Source of the DNA: Cytophagaceae bacterium
Lineage (GTDB): Bacteria; Bacteroidota; Bacteroidia; Cytophagales; Cyclobacteriaceae
Length of the DNA: 64,000 nt
NCBI GenBank assembly: GCA_006969745.1
Contig: CP030886.1
Coordinates: forward strand, 2,825,234 to 2,889,233
Direction: 5' to 3'
Under the pieces are notes generated by a model. The model did no database searches. It saw only the letters and a list, made by a program, of their open reading frames with translations, and was not told the DNA's origin. Shown here in pieces: positions 1-7,793 of this stretch. Positions within the stretch are counted from its first letter, which is position 1, and each line of letters begins with the position of its first letter. Position numbers and translations under genes: made by a program.

Positions 1-2051
1 TTTACAACTTGAGTTGGATCAGACACAAATGAATTGGAAAGATGACTGATATGCACCAATCCATCCTGATGCACACCAATGTCTACAAAAGCTCCAAACT
101 TGGTAATGTTTGTAACCACTCCCGGCAAACTCATGCCTTGTTTTAGATCGGTGATTTCATTCACTCCTTCTTGAAATTGTACAGCCTCAAACTGATCTCG
201 CGGATCACGACCCGGGCGATCCAGCTCATCCATGATGTCCTTGAGAGTTGGCAATCCTACCTCATCGTTCACGTATTGATTGAGGTTGATTTGCTTTCTA
301 AGCTCAGCTTTGGTCATCAAATCACGCACAGAAGCCTGGGCATCTTTCGCCATTTGCTCCACAGTTTTGTAGCGCTCCGGATGAACAGCACTTTTATCCA
401 GTGGGTTTTTTGCTCCCTCTATTCGAAGAAATCCTGCAGCCTGCTCAAAGGCTTTGTCACCAAGTCGTGGTACTTTTTTTAGCGCTTCACGCGAATCAAA
501 TGGCCCATTTTCATTTCTAAACTTCACAATGTTGTCAGCAATTTGTGGACCGAGGCCTGAAACGTACGTAAGCAGCTGCTTACTGGCGGTGTTTAATTCA
601 ACACCTACATTATTCACACACGCCATCACAACATCATCCAAAGATTTTTTCAATGCGTTTTGATCCACATCGTGTTGATATTGACCCACACCTATGGACT
701 TGGCATCAATCTTAACCAATTCCGCCAATGGATCCATCATCCTTCTTCCAATGGATACAGATCCACGAACAGTCACGTCTTCATCGGGGAATTCATCACG
801 AGCTACTTCTGAAGCTGAATAGATGGACGCACCACTTTCATTTACCATGGCAACGATTACACTGGCGGGTAATCCAAGTTTTTTCACAAAAGACTCTGTT
901 TCACGACTTGCTGTCCCGTTTCCAATGGCGATCGCTTCTATCTGATGTTTTTCAACAAGATGCTTCACGGTCTCTCCTGCTCTGGCTAAGTCTTTTTGAG
1001 GCTCGTTGGGATAAATAGCCGTAAACTCGAGCAATTTCCCTTGCTTGTCCAGGCAGACGACCTTACACCCTGTTCGGAATCCAGGGTCAATTGCCATTAC
1101 TGCCTTTTGTCCGAGAGGTGCTGCCATTAGGAGCTGTTTTAGATTTTCAGCAAATACCACGATAGCTTCCTCGTCTGCCTTCTTCTTGCTCTCCATTCGT
1201 ACCTCCGTCTCGATGCTCACACTCATCAGGCGTTTATAGCAATCCTTAATAGCAGCTTTCACATGTCCGCTTGCCTCGCTATTTGCTTTCACAAATTGCC
1301 TCTCCAGTATGTCAATTGCTTCCTCCTCCTCAGGCGATATATTCATTGAAAGAAAGCCTTCTTTTTCACCGCGACGAATCGCCAGCAATCGGTGGGACGG
1401 AATTTTATTGATTGGTTCATCCCACTCAAAATAGTCTTTGTATTTCTGAGCATCAGCTTCTTTTTCTTTACTCTTCAATACCTTGGAAGAAATGATGCCC
1501 TTCTTGATGAACAGCTCCCGTATTTTCTGCCTGGCTTCTGCGTCTTCATTAATGGTTTCCGCAATAATGTCACGTGCACCCTGCAATGCTTCTTCTACTG
1601 ATTCGACTCCTTTTTCAGAATCAATAAATTGTGATGCTTCTGTTTGGGTATCAAAATTTCCCTGATCGAGAATTTTAATTGCCAATGGTTCCAGGCCTTT
1701 CTCTTTAGCCACACTCGCTTTGGTCTTGCGCTTTGGTTTATATGGAAGGTAAAGATCTTCCAGAGCAGTCATTGTCTCGGCTTCATTTATTCGCTTCTCA
1801 AGTTCTGGAGTTAGTTTTTCTTGCTCTTTAATTGACTTTAAAATGGCTTCCCTTCGTGTGTCCAAATCCCTGAGCTGCTGTATTCGATCTCTAACGCCAG
1901 CTACCTGCAGATCATCCAGACTCCCGGTCACTTCCTTTCTATATCTGGATATAAAAGGAACGGTGGCTCCTTCGTCTAGCAATGCAACTGTAGCTGTGAC
2001 TTGTCTTGGACTGATGCTCAGTTCTTGGGCAATTCTTTCTTCGTGTCTCAT
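1..2051 (-). CDS. tex: RNA-binding transcription accessory protein Tex (partial, 3' end outside window)
   Basis: The reading frame opens with ATG at 2051-2049 on the minus strand and runs off the left edge, giving about 683 residues of a family that is usually 750-780 long, so only the C-terminal tail is missing. The N-terminus (MRHEERIAQELSISPRQ) and a following LLDEGATVPFISRYRKE segment are the Tex N-terminal helical region. A YqgF-like and helix-hairpin-helix core follows. The segment at about positions 20-140, containing GVVTNITKFGAFVDIGVHQ, is the S1 RNA-binding domain. Tex proteins are cytoplasmic nucleic-acid-binding factors linked to transcription and RNA turnover. The gene stands alone, divergent from the padR gene, with a palindromic repeat in between. 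Family assignment is firm; the precise cellular role in this organism is not. Confidence 0.93.
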   Translation of the reverse strand, partial: MRHEERIAQELSISPRQVTATVALLDEGATVPFISRYRKEVTGSLDDLQVAGVRDRIQQLRDLDTRREAILKSIKEQEKLTPELEKRINEAETMTALEDLYLPYKPKRKTKASVAKEKGLEPLAIKILDQGNFDTQTEASQFIDSEKGVESVEEALQGARDIIAETINEDAEARQKIRELFIKKGIISSKVLKSKEKEADAQKYKDYFEWDEPINKIPSHRLLAIRRGEKEGFLSMNISPEEEEAIDILERQFVKANSEASGHVKAAIKDCYKRLMSVSIETEVRMESKKKADEEAIVVFAENLKQLLMAAPLGQKAVMAIDPGFRTGCKVVCLDKQGKLLEFTAIYPNEPQKDLARAGETVKHLVEKHQIEAIAIGNGTASRETESFVKKLGLPASVIVAMVNESGASIYSASEVARDEFPDEDVTVRGSVSIGRRMMDPLAELVKIDAKSIGVGQYQHDVDQNALKKSLDDVVMACVNNVGVELNTASKQLLTYVSGLGPQIADNIVKFRNENGPFDSREALKKVPRLGDKAFEQAAGFLRIEGAKNPLDKSAVHPERYKTVEQMAKDAQASVRDLMTKAELRKQINLNQYVNDEVGLPTLKDIMDELDRPGRDPRDQFEAVQFQEGVNEITDLKQGMSLPGVVTNITKFGAFVDIGVHQDGLVHISHLSNSFVSDPTQVV

Positions 2052-2076
2052 TTAATATTTACCAGTTCTTTTCTAT

Positions 2077-2163
2077 GTCATTCTGAACCTGCCTTCCGCA
2101 GGCGGGTGTGTTTCAGAATCCAAGTGAAAAGATTGAATTAGATCCTGAACTATTCAGGATGAC
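2077..2163. repeat. Imperfect palindromic intergenic repeat with GC-rich hairpin
   Basis: The element starts GTCATTCTGAAC and ends TTCAGGATGAC, so its ends are inverted copies with one mismatch. Inside is a GC-rich stem, CCTGCC-TTCC-GCAGGCGGG, followed by TTTCAGAATCC. The same words recur at 16540-17060 and, in a shorter form, at 23690-23720. It resembles the widespread short palindromic repeats of Bacteroidota genomes. The family resemblance is from memory; the palindrome is visible. Confidence 0.7.
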
Positions 2164-2267
2164 CTACTGCTTGTTTGAGATCATCCTGATTAAGGGATCA
2201 AAAATAGAAGAGCCAACCAATTAAAAATACTGATGTGGAAAACTTATGAATTTTTCTTTCGTATGAC

Positions 2268-2298
2268 TTATACAAATGTTTATTAAATAGATGTATAA
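2268..2298. promoter_or_regulatory. Candidate PadR operator
   Basis: TTATACA (2268-2274) and TGTATAA (2292-2298) form a perfect 7-base inverted repeat with 17 bases between, and GTAT/ATAC half sites also occur at 2261-2273. PadR repressors typically bind such ATAC/GTAT dyads in their own promoters. The right arm overlaps the upstream-most ATG of padR (2291), so either repression occurs right over the start or the ATG at 2300 is the true start. Confidence 0.5.
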
Positions 2299-2608
2299 AA
2301 TGGGTGCATTAGAGGAAATGGTCATATTGATAGCGGCCGCAATGAAGGATGAGGCTTACGCTGTATCTATAGCCAGGGAGTATACAAGGCGTACTTCTCA
2401 GGAAATTTCAATTCCAGCTATTCATACGGTTTTAAAAAGACTCGAAGCAAAAGGTTTTGTAAAATCATCGGAATCTGCCCCAACTGCTGAGCGTGGTGGA
2501 AGAAAAAAACGCCTGTATCAGATTACAACATCCGGTTATTCATTGGTATCTGATCTGCGCAATCAAAGAGAAGAATTATGGTCGTTAATTCCTGATATGT
2601 CTATATGA
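2291..2608 (+). CDS. PadR-family transcriptional regulator
   Basis: 105 residues with the PadR winged-helix pattern: GALEEMVILIAAAMKDEAY, then a recognition region containing SIPAIHTVLKRLEAKGFVKS, then RGGRKKRLYQITTSGYS, the wing and start of the dimerisation helix. PadR regulators of this short type in Bacteroidota usually repress the permease gene that follows. Here the stop codon overlaps the start of that permease (ATGA at 2605), so the two are co-translated. A start at ATG 2300 is also possible, because the candidate operator covers the ATG at 2291. The effector is unknown. Confidence 0.88.
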   Translation: MYKMGALEEMVILIAAAMKDEAYAVSIAREYTRRTSQEISIPAIHTVLKRLEAKGFVKSSESAPTAERGGRKKRLYQITTSGYSLVSDLRNQREELWSLIPDMSI

Positions 2609-5235
2609 AAGTCAGTGAAAATTTACCTAGGTCACCTCTCGGATTTCTTAGATGGTTCTGCAAGAAAGAATTGATAGATGAGATAGAAGGAGATCTCATT
2701 GAAGTCTATAGAGAGCGATTTGAACGAAATCCCAGGAAAGCAAAATTTAAACTCTGGAAAGAGGTACTTCAGTCATTTAATAGGAGAAATATCGGAATTA
2801 TGGAAAAATATCAAAATTGGCATGTGGTTGCCGGATTAAGTATGATAAAACAATATGCCCGCGTATTATTCCGAACTGCCAGAAAACACAAAGTATATAC
2901 CTCTATTTCTGTCGCAAGTTTAACGTTGGGTATTACGTGTGCGAGCTTGATTCATTTGTATATCCAGAAGGAGACCAATTTTGATCGTATCTATACCAAT
3001 GCGGATCAAATTTTCAGGATTAACCATAAAAGTAAAACTTCTGGCAGGTCATATGCATACGCACCGCTACCAATGACACCACATCTCATTGAGAGTTCAG
3101 AAGCAGTAATAGATGGAACACGAATATTCAAATATCGGCGTGCATCACCAATTACGGTCGTAAAAAGCAAAAGATCATTTAATGAACCTCGATTAGGGTG
3201 GGCAGACGCCAATTTTTTCGAAATGTTCGATCTTCCAATCGTCAATGGCAATGAAAAAGGACTCCTTGATAGACCTAATACGATTGTCTTAAGCCAAACC
3301 ACAGCCAAAAAATACTTTGGTGAGGAAGATCCAGTGGGGCAAATGATTGAGTTCGGTTCGGCAGAGAAGCACAAGCTGGAGGTAGTGGGAGTATTCGAAG
3401 ATTTCCCTACCAATACAAGCTTTCAGTTTGATCTGATCGCTGGAATTGAAACATGCAGCCGAATCATGTGGTCTTCTAATCATTTGAATAGCTGGCGAAA
3501 CATGTTTGTAAGTGCGTATGTGATGGTGAAGCCTGGCAGGGAAAAAGAAGCACTAGATCAAATTCAGACTGCAACCACCACCTATTTTGATGCTGAATCA
3601 ACTTCGACATGGGAAGCTTCTCTCCAGCCTCTCACAGACATTCATTTGGGTGAAGCAATGGATATCGGAGAATGGAGTAGTCACAATGATGAGGAAACGC
3701 TTATTCTCATGGGCGTAATAGGGATAATTATCCTATGTCTGGGCTGTTTCAATTTCACGAATATGATCACTGCACAGGCGGGCCAGCGCACAAAAGAAGT
3801 GGGTGTTAGAAAAGTACTGGGAAGTCATCGTCGAAACATTGCACAACAAACCATTTTTGAAACATTGACATTCGTTGTGATCTCGGGTTTGCTTTCTGTC
3901 TTATTTATCTATTTGTTGCTGCCAAAATTAGGGGACCTGACCTCACATACGTACCTGATGGAAGAGATATTAAAGCCGGAGTTTTACCTTCCGTTCTTAG
4001 CCATATTGGTAGCTGTAATAGCTATTTCAGGAGCCTATCCAGCACTGTATATTAGTCGAATCGGGTCTATCCAACTCATGAAACAATCATCATCGGAAGG
4101 TGGAAGTAGCATAAGAAATATTCTGGTTACAGCTCAATTTACCATTACCACCGCTTTAATTATCAGTACAGGAATTGTCTATCTACAGTTGCAATACTTG
4201 AAGAATAAGAAGTTAGGTTTTGATGATTCGGTCATTGTAAGCATGCCTATTCACAACGATGAAGCTGTGATTCCTAAAATCAATACCTTCAGAAATGAAC
4301 TTACTTCATATGCAGGAATTAGCGGTATTACAGCAGCATCGCATGAGATGTTGACTGATTATACCTACATCACACAATTTGATATTGAAGGAATAGAAGC
4401 TGAAAACTTATGGGAGCGGTATACTGTAGAGCAAGATTACATTTCTACTTTCGATTTAGAAATTGTAGCGGGGAGAGCATTTGACAGTAATATACAGTCG
4501 GATTCAACTGCTTTCATTTTAAATGAAAGCGCAGTGCAAGCCATAAACCTTACGCCTCAAGAAGCAATTGGTAAGACGATCACAGACATAAGTCTTGAAA
4601 AGAAAGGTAAGATTGTAGGTGTTGTGAAAGACTTTCATTTTAGGTCACTTCATCATGACATTGCACCATTCGTAATGTATGTCAATTGGGATCGTCTCGA
4701 CTACATTTCAGCCAGACTTGCCACTGACAATTTTCAAGAAAACATTGATCATTTAGAAGATACGTGGATTAAGGTATTTGGTGAAGGCGTTCCTTTTTTC
4801 TTTAGCTACCTCGATCAGCAAGCAGCAGCCATGTATTTGAAGGAAGACAATGAAATGCAACTTTTTTCCATTTTTAGCTTTATTTCGATCGTCTTGGGTG
4901 CTTTGGGATTGTTTGGGTTTGTCTTATTCACCACCGAAAGAAAATTTAAAGAAATAGGTCTCAGAAAAGTGCTTGGGGCAAGTTCTTGGCAAGTGATAGG
5001 GTTGATCAACCAGAACTTTATCCGAATACTGATCATCTCTTCAATCATCGCAAGTCCAATTACTTTTTTCTTGATGAGCAAATGGCTCAAGGATTTTGCT
5101 TATCGAATAGATCAGCCTATATGGGTATACCTGGTTACTGTTTTGATCATCTTTATGATTGCCACCATAACCGTAAGCAGAACGACATGGAAAGCCGCCT
5201 CTTCCAATCCTGTAGATGCAATTAAAAATGAATAA
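2605..5235 (+). CDS. MacB/FtsX-type ABC transporter permease with N-terminal prefix domain
   Basis: 876 residues. Residues 1-75 form a soluble 'permease prefix' segment (PLGFLRWFCKKELIDEIEGD). A membrane helix lies at about 97-120, followed by a large MacB periplasmic core domain. A first FtsX core has helices near 368-388, 422-442 and 465-485, then comes a second signal-anchor helix near 510-530, a second periplasmic domain, and a C-terminal FtsX core near 752-865. GLRKVLGAS and GVRKVLGSH are the duplicated cytoplasmic motifs of this family. No ATP-binding subunit lies nearby, as is common for this Bacteroidota family. The protein probably works with a distant ATPase in lipoprotein, peptide or drug export or in a stress response. 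It is translationally coupled to padR; its substrate is unknown. Confidence 0.88.
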   Translation: MKVSENLPRSPLGFLRWFCKKELIDEIEGDLIEVYRERFERNPRKAKFKLWKEVLQSFNRRNIGIMEKYQNWHVVAGLSMIKQYARVLFRTARKHKVYTSISVASLTLGITCASLIHLYIQKETNFDRIYTNADQIFRINHKSKTSGRSYAYAPLPMTPHLIESSEAVIDGTRIFKYRRASPITVVKSKRSFNEPRLGWADANFFEMFDLPIVNGNEKGLLDRPNTIVLSQTTAKKYFGEEDPVGQMIEFGSAEKHKLEVVGVFEDFPTNTSFQFDLIAGIETCSRIMWSSNHLNSWRNMFVSAYVMVKPGREKEALDQIQTATTTYFDAESTSTWEASLQPLTDIHLGEAMDIGEWSSHNDEETLILMGVIGIIILCLGCFNFTNMITAQAGQRTKEVGVRKVLGSHRRNIAQQTIFETLTFVVISGLLSVLFIYLLLPKLGDLTSHTYLMEEILKPEFYLPFLAILVAVIAISGAYPALYISRIGSIQLMKQSSSEGGSSIRNILVTAQFTITTALIISTGIVYLQLQYLKNKKLGFDDSVIVSMPIHNDEAVIPKINTFRNELTSYAGISGITAASHEMLTDYTYITQFDIEGIEAENLWERYTVEQDYISTFDLEIVAGRAFDSNIQSDSTAFILNESAVQAINLTPQEAIGKTITDISLEKKGKIVGVVKDFHFRSLHHDIAPFVMYVNWDRLDYISARLATDNFQENIDHLEDTWIKVFGEGVPFFFSYLDQQAAAMYLKEDNEMQLFSIFSFISIVLGALGLFGFVLFTTERKFKEIGLRKVLGASSWQVIGLINQNFIRILIISSIIASPITFFLMSKWLKDFAYRIDQPIWVYLVTVLIIFMIATITVSRTTWKAASSNPVDAIKNE

Positions 5236-5240
5236 TATAC

Positions 5241-5465
5241 TTAGAACCTTTTCTGAGATTCTACCTCATTGAGAAAATTGATGAGGTAGTATATCGATTT
5301 TGTCAATTCTTTTTCGTCAGGTAGGCTTGGGTCATCAGAAGTAAGATGTGTGAAAAACAGGTCTTCAAGATTACGACGTATTCTTGCCGGTGAAGCAAAT
5401 TCGAACATATCTTTTAATTCATTGAGAAGTTTTTGATCGGCTTCAAATTGGTCGAGTGGACTCAT
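5241..5465 (-). CDS. Small hypothetical protein in operon with an HTH gene
   Basis: 74 residues, acidic and helical (QFEADQKLLNELKDMFEFAS, then SPARIRRNLEDLFFTHLTSD), with no signal peptide or membrane segment. I do not recognise a family. Its ATG at 5465 overlaps the stop codon of the upstream HTH gene by four bases (ATGA), so the two are translated together and probably act together. It ends six bases from the end of the convergent permease gene with no terminator between them. The tidy overlap and protein-like composition support a real gene. Confidence 0.6.
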   Translation of the reverse strand: MSPLDQFEADQKLLNELKDMFEFASPARIRRNLEDLFFTHLTSDDPSLPDEKELTKSIYYLINFLNEVESQKRF

Positions 5466-5686
5466 GGCTGTTGTGATAGTTTATCAATTTTAGCTTTCAT
5501 TTCTTTTATCAGTTTTGAATATTTGGTGGCCATGTCTTTTATGTCAGCATTATTTCTCTTGCCTTTGCAGACTTTTCTGATATAATCCAACGTAAATGCC
5601 GTTCCATTCTTTTGCAAGAGCAATTGCTTAATTTTCCTGAAATCCGATGCTACAAGGTCTCGTGTATTTACGACTGATTTTGACAT
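5462..5686 (-). CDS. Small helix-turn-helix protein
   Basis: 74 residues. The centre, about residues 28-50 (AFTLDYIRKVCKGKRNNADI), reads like a Cro/XRE-type helix-turn-helix: a first helix, a turn, and a recognition helix ending in the G-K-R-N-N pattern common in small Bacteroidota DNA-binding proteins. The C-terminal part is a lysine-rich helix (KLIKEMKAKIDKLSQ). It is transcribed away from the XRE-type gene at 5761, with only 74 bases of palindrome-rich DNA between, and is followed by an overlapping 74-residue partner. Whether it is a repressor, an antirepressor or part of a defence or mobile-element remnant cannot be told from sequence. Confidence 0.6.
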   Translation of the reverse strand: MSKSVVNTRDLVASDFRKIKQLLLQKNGTAFTLDYIRKVCKGKRNNADIKDMATKYSKLIKEMKAKIDKLSQQP

Positions 5687-5711
5687 ATTTGTCTAAGATT
5701 CTCATACAAAA

Positions 5712-5758
5712 TGTAGTTTTTAACTACAATTAAAACAAGTATCTACGAATTAACTACA
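5712..5758. promoter_or_regulatory. Palindromic operator region between divergent HTH genes
   Basis: TGTAGTT-TTT-AACTACA at 5712-5728 is a perfect 7-base inverted repeat. The ten bases TTAACTACAA occur at 5720-5729 and again at 5750-5759, exactly 30 bases apart, or about three turns of the helix, with the second copy touching the start codon at 5761. This arrangement suits cooperative binding by one of the flanking HTH proteins. Confidence 0.6.
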
Positions 5759-5760
5759 AA

Positions 5761-6198
5761 TTGAGTATATTCAACAACAATCTTCGATTTATGTGTAAAA
5801 AAATGGGACTAAGTCAGCAGCGGCTGGCCGACCTCCTTGATTTTAAACGCGGAAAAGTTGCGGGATATTTTTATGAAACACAGGCTAAGCCTGACTTCCA
5901 CCAAAAGCTTTCGGAGCAATTCAATCTTAATCTGGGCAAATTTTTAACACTAGAGATGAACGATTTAAACTTCGAGACTTTTTTTAATCCTACCGGACCA
6001 GCAATTGTAAATGAACCTGACGAACCCTATGGAAAATCAGGCGCAATTGAGCTACTGCAAAAAGCAAAAAATGTCGAAAACAGTGAAGAACGCAACAACC
6101 TGATCAATGAGGCAATTGTGTTGTTTGAACGACTTGCAGATAAAAACAGCGAGTTGAAAGATGAATTAATTGAGGCATTGAAGAAAGGACTCGATTAA
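5761..6198 (+). CDS. XRE-family HTH regulator
   Basis: 145 residues starting at TTG 5761. The TTG is preferred because the helix-turn-helix begins at once (NNLRFMCKKMGLSQQRLADL, then DFKRGKVAGYFYETQAKPDF), and the next ATG (5791) would cut into it. The first 60-65 residues form the XRE fold in the variant common in Bacteroidota (LGKFLTLEMNDL closing the domain). The remaining 80 residues are an acidic, helical tail with ERNNLINEAIVLFERLADK, possibly a dimerisation or TPR-like segment. A TTAACTACAA half site touches its start, so autoregulation is likely. Divergent from the two small genes on the minus strand. Confidence 0.72.
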   Translation: MSIFNNNLRFMCKKMGLSQQRLADLLDFKRGKVAGYFYETQAKPDFHQKLSEQFNLNLGKFLTLEMNDLNFETFFNPTGPAIVNEPDEPYGKSGAIELLQKAKNVENSEERNNLINEAIVLFERLADKNSELKDELIEALKKGLD

Positions 6199-6210
6199 AA
6201 TTCAATAAAC

Positions 6211-6268
6211 GCAACTAAAAAGTTGCATAATTAAATCATTGCTCTATATTTGCAACTATATGGTTGCA
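6211..6268. promoter_or_regulatory. Tandem operators and promoter of the SRPBCC-ArsR operon
   Basis: GCAACT-AAAA-AGTTGC (6211-6226) and TGCAAC-TATATG-GTTGCA (6251-6268) are two copies of one palindrome, 41 bases apart, each followed by ATAATTAA. TATATTTG (6245-6252) matches the Bacteroidota -7 element TAnnTTTG, and GTTG (6222-6225) sits 19 bases upstream in the -33 position. The two palindromes therefore overlap both promoter elements, as expected for a repressor; the ArsR protein encoded downstream is the obvious candidate. Confidence 0.72.
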
Positions 6269-6286
6269 TAATTAATTTTAAATGAT

Positions 6287-6721
6287 ATGAAAGACGCACT
6301 TACGAAACAAAAGACATTTGCACACTCCATAGATAAAGTGTGGAAGGCTATTTCCGAAGGAGATGAGATCTCCAAATGGTTTATTCAAGCTGACTTTAAA
6401 CCAGAAGTAGGGTATGAATATACCTTCACTGCTACCGAAGAGAACGGAGGAACCAAAATAAGAGGTAAGGTTTTATCAGCATCACCTTATATCTTAAAAT
6501 ACTCCTGGAGAGTAGGCGATACGGAAGTAGACACTACTGTTTCCTGGATGCTGGAAGAAGCAGAAGGTGGCACCAAGCTTACTTTAGAGCATTCCGGCAT
6601 ATCTCAATATCCTGAAGAGGCTGCCACAGAGATGCTTGGCCATTTTGACAAAGGTTGGGATATGTGCATATTGGGGCTTACAGAATACCTCACAAATGAA
6701 ATTAGCCAGCCAGCGCATTAG
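6287..6721 (+). CDS. SRPBCC / AHSA1-domain protein
   Basis: 144 residues covering one START-like SRPBCC domain of the 'activator of Hsp90 ATPase homologue' type. The opening TFAHSIDKVWKAISEGDEIS and WFIQADFKPEVGYEYTF are the usual N-terminal motifs, GKVLSASPYILKYSW lies in the middle, and the closing helix has GWDMCILGLTEYL. The family has a hydrophobic ligand cavity; the ligand here is unknown. In many bacteria such genes are paired with an ArsR regulator, and here the ArsR gene starts inside its 3' end. The usual order (regulator first) is reversed. Confidence 0.85.
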   Translation: MKDALTKQKTFAHSIDKVWKAISEGDEISKWFIQADFKPEVGYEYTFTATEENGGTKIRGKVLSASPYILKYSWRVGDTEVDTTVSWMLEEAEGGTKLTLEHSGISQYPEEAATEMLGHFDKGWDMCILGLTEYLTNEISQPAH

Positions 6722-7019
6722 CAAAATATTCAAAGCCATTGCTGACCCCACGAGGCGTGAAATTTTTCACGCACTTGTGGTTGCCAGTGTGGCTATGCCT
6801 ATTACACAGATATCCGAGCAGTTTGATATCAGCAGGCAAGGGGTGACAAAGCACATCAAAACACTGGAGGATGCCGGTTTAATCAAGATCAGCTCTCAAG
6901 GAAGAGAACGTTATTGCCAGGCGGATCCAAAGCCGTTACAAATGGTATATGATTGGCTTGGTTTCTACGACAAGTTCTGGGATGATGCCCTCGATCGGCT
7001 GGATGATCATTTGGGATAA
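6696..7019 (+). CDS. ArsR-family winged-helix repressor
   Basis: 107 residues from ATG 6696. This start is chosen because residues from KLASQRISKIFKAIADPTRR match the normal ArsR N-terminus; a longer upstream extension would lie entirely in the preceding gene. Helix-turn-helix: PITQISEQFDISRQGVTKHI, then KTLEDAGLIKISSQGRERYC as the wing. There is no metal-binding cysteine pair of the ArsR or SmtB kind, so it belongs to the non-metal subgroup usually paired with SRPBCC proteins. It overlaps that gene by 26 bases. It probably binds the two palindromes at 6211-6268 and represses its own operon. Confidence 0.88.
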   Translation: MKLASQRISKIFKAIADPTRREIFHALVVASVAMPITQISEQFDISRQGVTKHIKTLEDAGLIKISSQGRERYCQADPKPLQMVYDWLGFYDKFWDDALDRLDDHLG

Positions 7020-7061
7020 ACCCAGCGAAAACTATCTTTGCATCTGAAACGTTTGTTTCAA
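7010..7061 (+). promoter_or_regulatory. Promoter and operator of the tetR gene
   Basis: TTTG (7010-7013), 19 bases, then TATCTTTG (7033-7040) is a textbook Bacteroidota promoter. Immediately downstream TGAAAC-GTTT-GTTTCA (7045-7060) is a palindrome nearly identical to one in front of the dehydrogenase gene at 7722. The -33 element lies inside the last codons of arsR. Confidence 0.72.
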
Positions 7062-7140
7062 TAAGTAGTAAACCAATAGGTTATTCGGTAACTTTTATCA
7101 AAAATTGATAAAAATCATTCAATAACTATTGGTGGAGTTT

Positions 7141-7707
7141 ATGCCAAAGTCAGTCACATTTGATCGCGATAAAGTCATTGAAAACGTGATGGAGCTTTTC
7201 TGGAAGAAAGGCTACAATGGGACATCTATGCAAGATTTGGTAGATGCAACAGGTTTAAATCGATCTAGCTTTTATAATTCATTTGGAGACAAATTTTCAC
7301 TCTTTGAAGAGACCTTAAAGACGTATCAAAAACAGCAGAATGAAATGCTGCAAGAGTCTTTCACACAGGCTAAAACACCTAAACAGGCCATTATTTCATT
7401 ATTCAAAGGTATAAGTGATGATATCCGATCCGGTAATCAGAAAGGATGCATGTTTACAAGCTGTACCGCAGAATTGGGCGGTGAGAATAAGCAAATACAC
7501 GATTTTCTGGTAGACAATAAGGATAAGGTTGTAAACTCATTTGCCACATTGATTCGTCAGGGCCAACAAATGGGAGAGATTAATGAACGCAAAGATGCTG
7601 AAACGCTCGCCTTGTATCTATTTTCAAGTCTGCAAGGATTACGCCTCACATCTATGATAGAGCCCAATTTGGAAGCTGTTACTGAAGAAATATTAAGCAT
7701 CCTCTAA
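7141..7707 (+). CDS. TetR/AcrR-family repressor
   Basis: 188 residues from ATG 7141, preceded by GGTGGAG; an in-frame TTG at 7129 is less likely. The N-terminal HTH is clear: FDRDKVIENVMELFWKKGYN, then TSMQDLVDATGLNRSSFYNS followed by FGDKFSLFEETLKTY. The C-terminal ligand domain contains GNQKGCMFTSCTAELGGEN, typical of the subgroup that controls short-chain dehydrogenases and other quinone- or electrophile-linked enzymes; the Cys pair in GCMFTSC could be a sensing site (inference). The next gene is an SDR oxidoreductase, and the same 18-base palindrome stands before both genes. Confidence 0.88.
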   Translation: MPKSVTFDRDKVIENVMELFWKKGYNGTSMQDLVDATGLNRSSFYNSFGDKFSLFEETLKTYQKQQNEMLQESFTQAKTPKQAIISLFKGISDDIRSGNQKGCMFTSCTAELGGENKQIHDFLVDNKDKVVNSFATLIRQGQQMGEINERKDAETLALYLFSSLQGLRLTSMIEPNLEAVTEEILSIL

Positions 7708-7721
7708 TTTTTTTATCTTTT

Positions 7722-7739
7722 TTGAAACGTTCGTTTCAA
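7722..7739. promoter_or_regulatory. TetR operator upstream of the SDR gene
   Basis: TTGAAACGTTCGTTTCAA is a perfect 18-base palindrome. It differs at two positions from the site at 7044-7061 in front of tetR. TATCTTTT (7714-7721), one base off TAnnTTTG, adjoins it. Two matching sites strongly suggest that the TetR protein controls both genes. Confidence 0.72.
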
Positions 7740-7793
7740 TATACTCGTTATTTGGACTGATCATTTCAAATAAACCTAAAATATTAGATTAAC

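Noticed and set aside
3006..3413. Open frame of 135 codons on the minus strand within the permease gene
   Set aside because: Antisense shadow of the MacB-like core domain with no recognisable motif or start signal.
5241..6198. Prophage remnant
   Set aside because: No integrase, att duplication or structural gene nearby; only the cI/cro-like arrangement suggests it.
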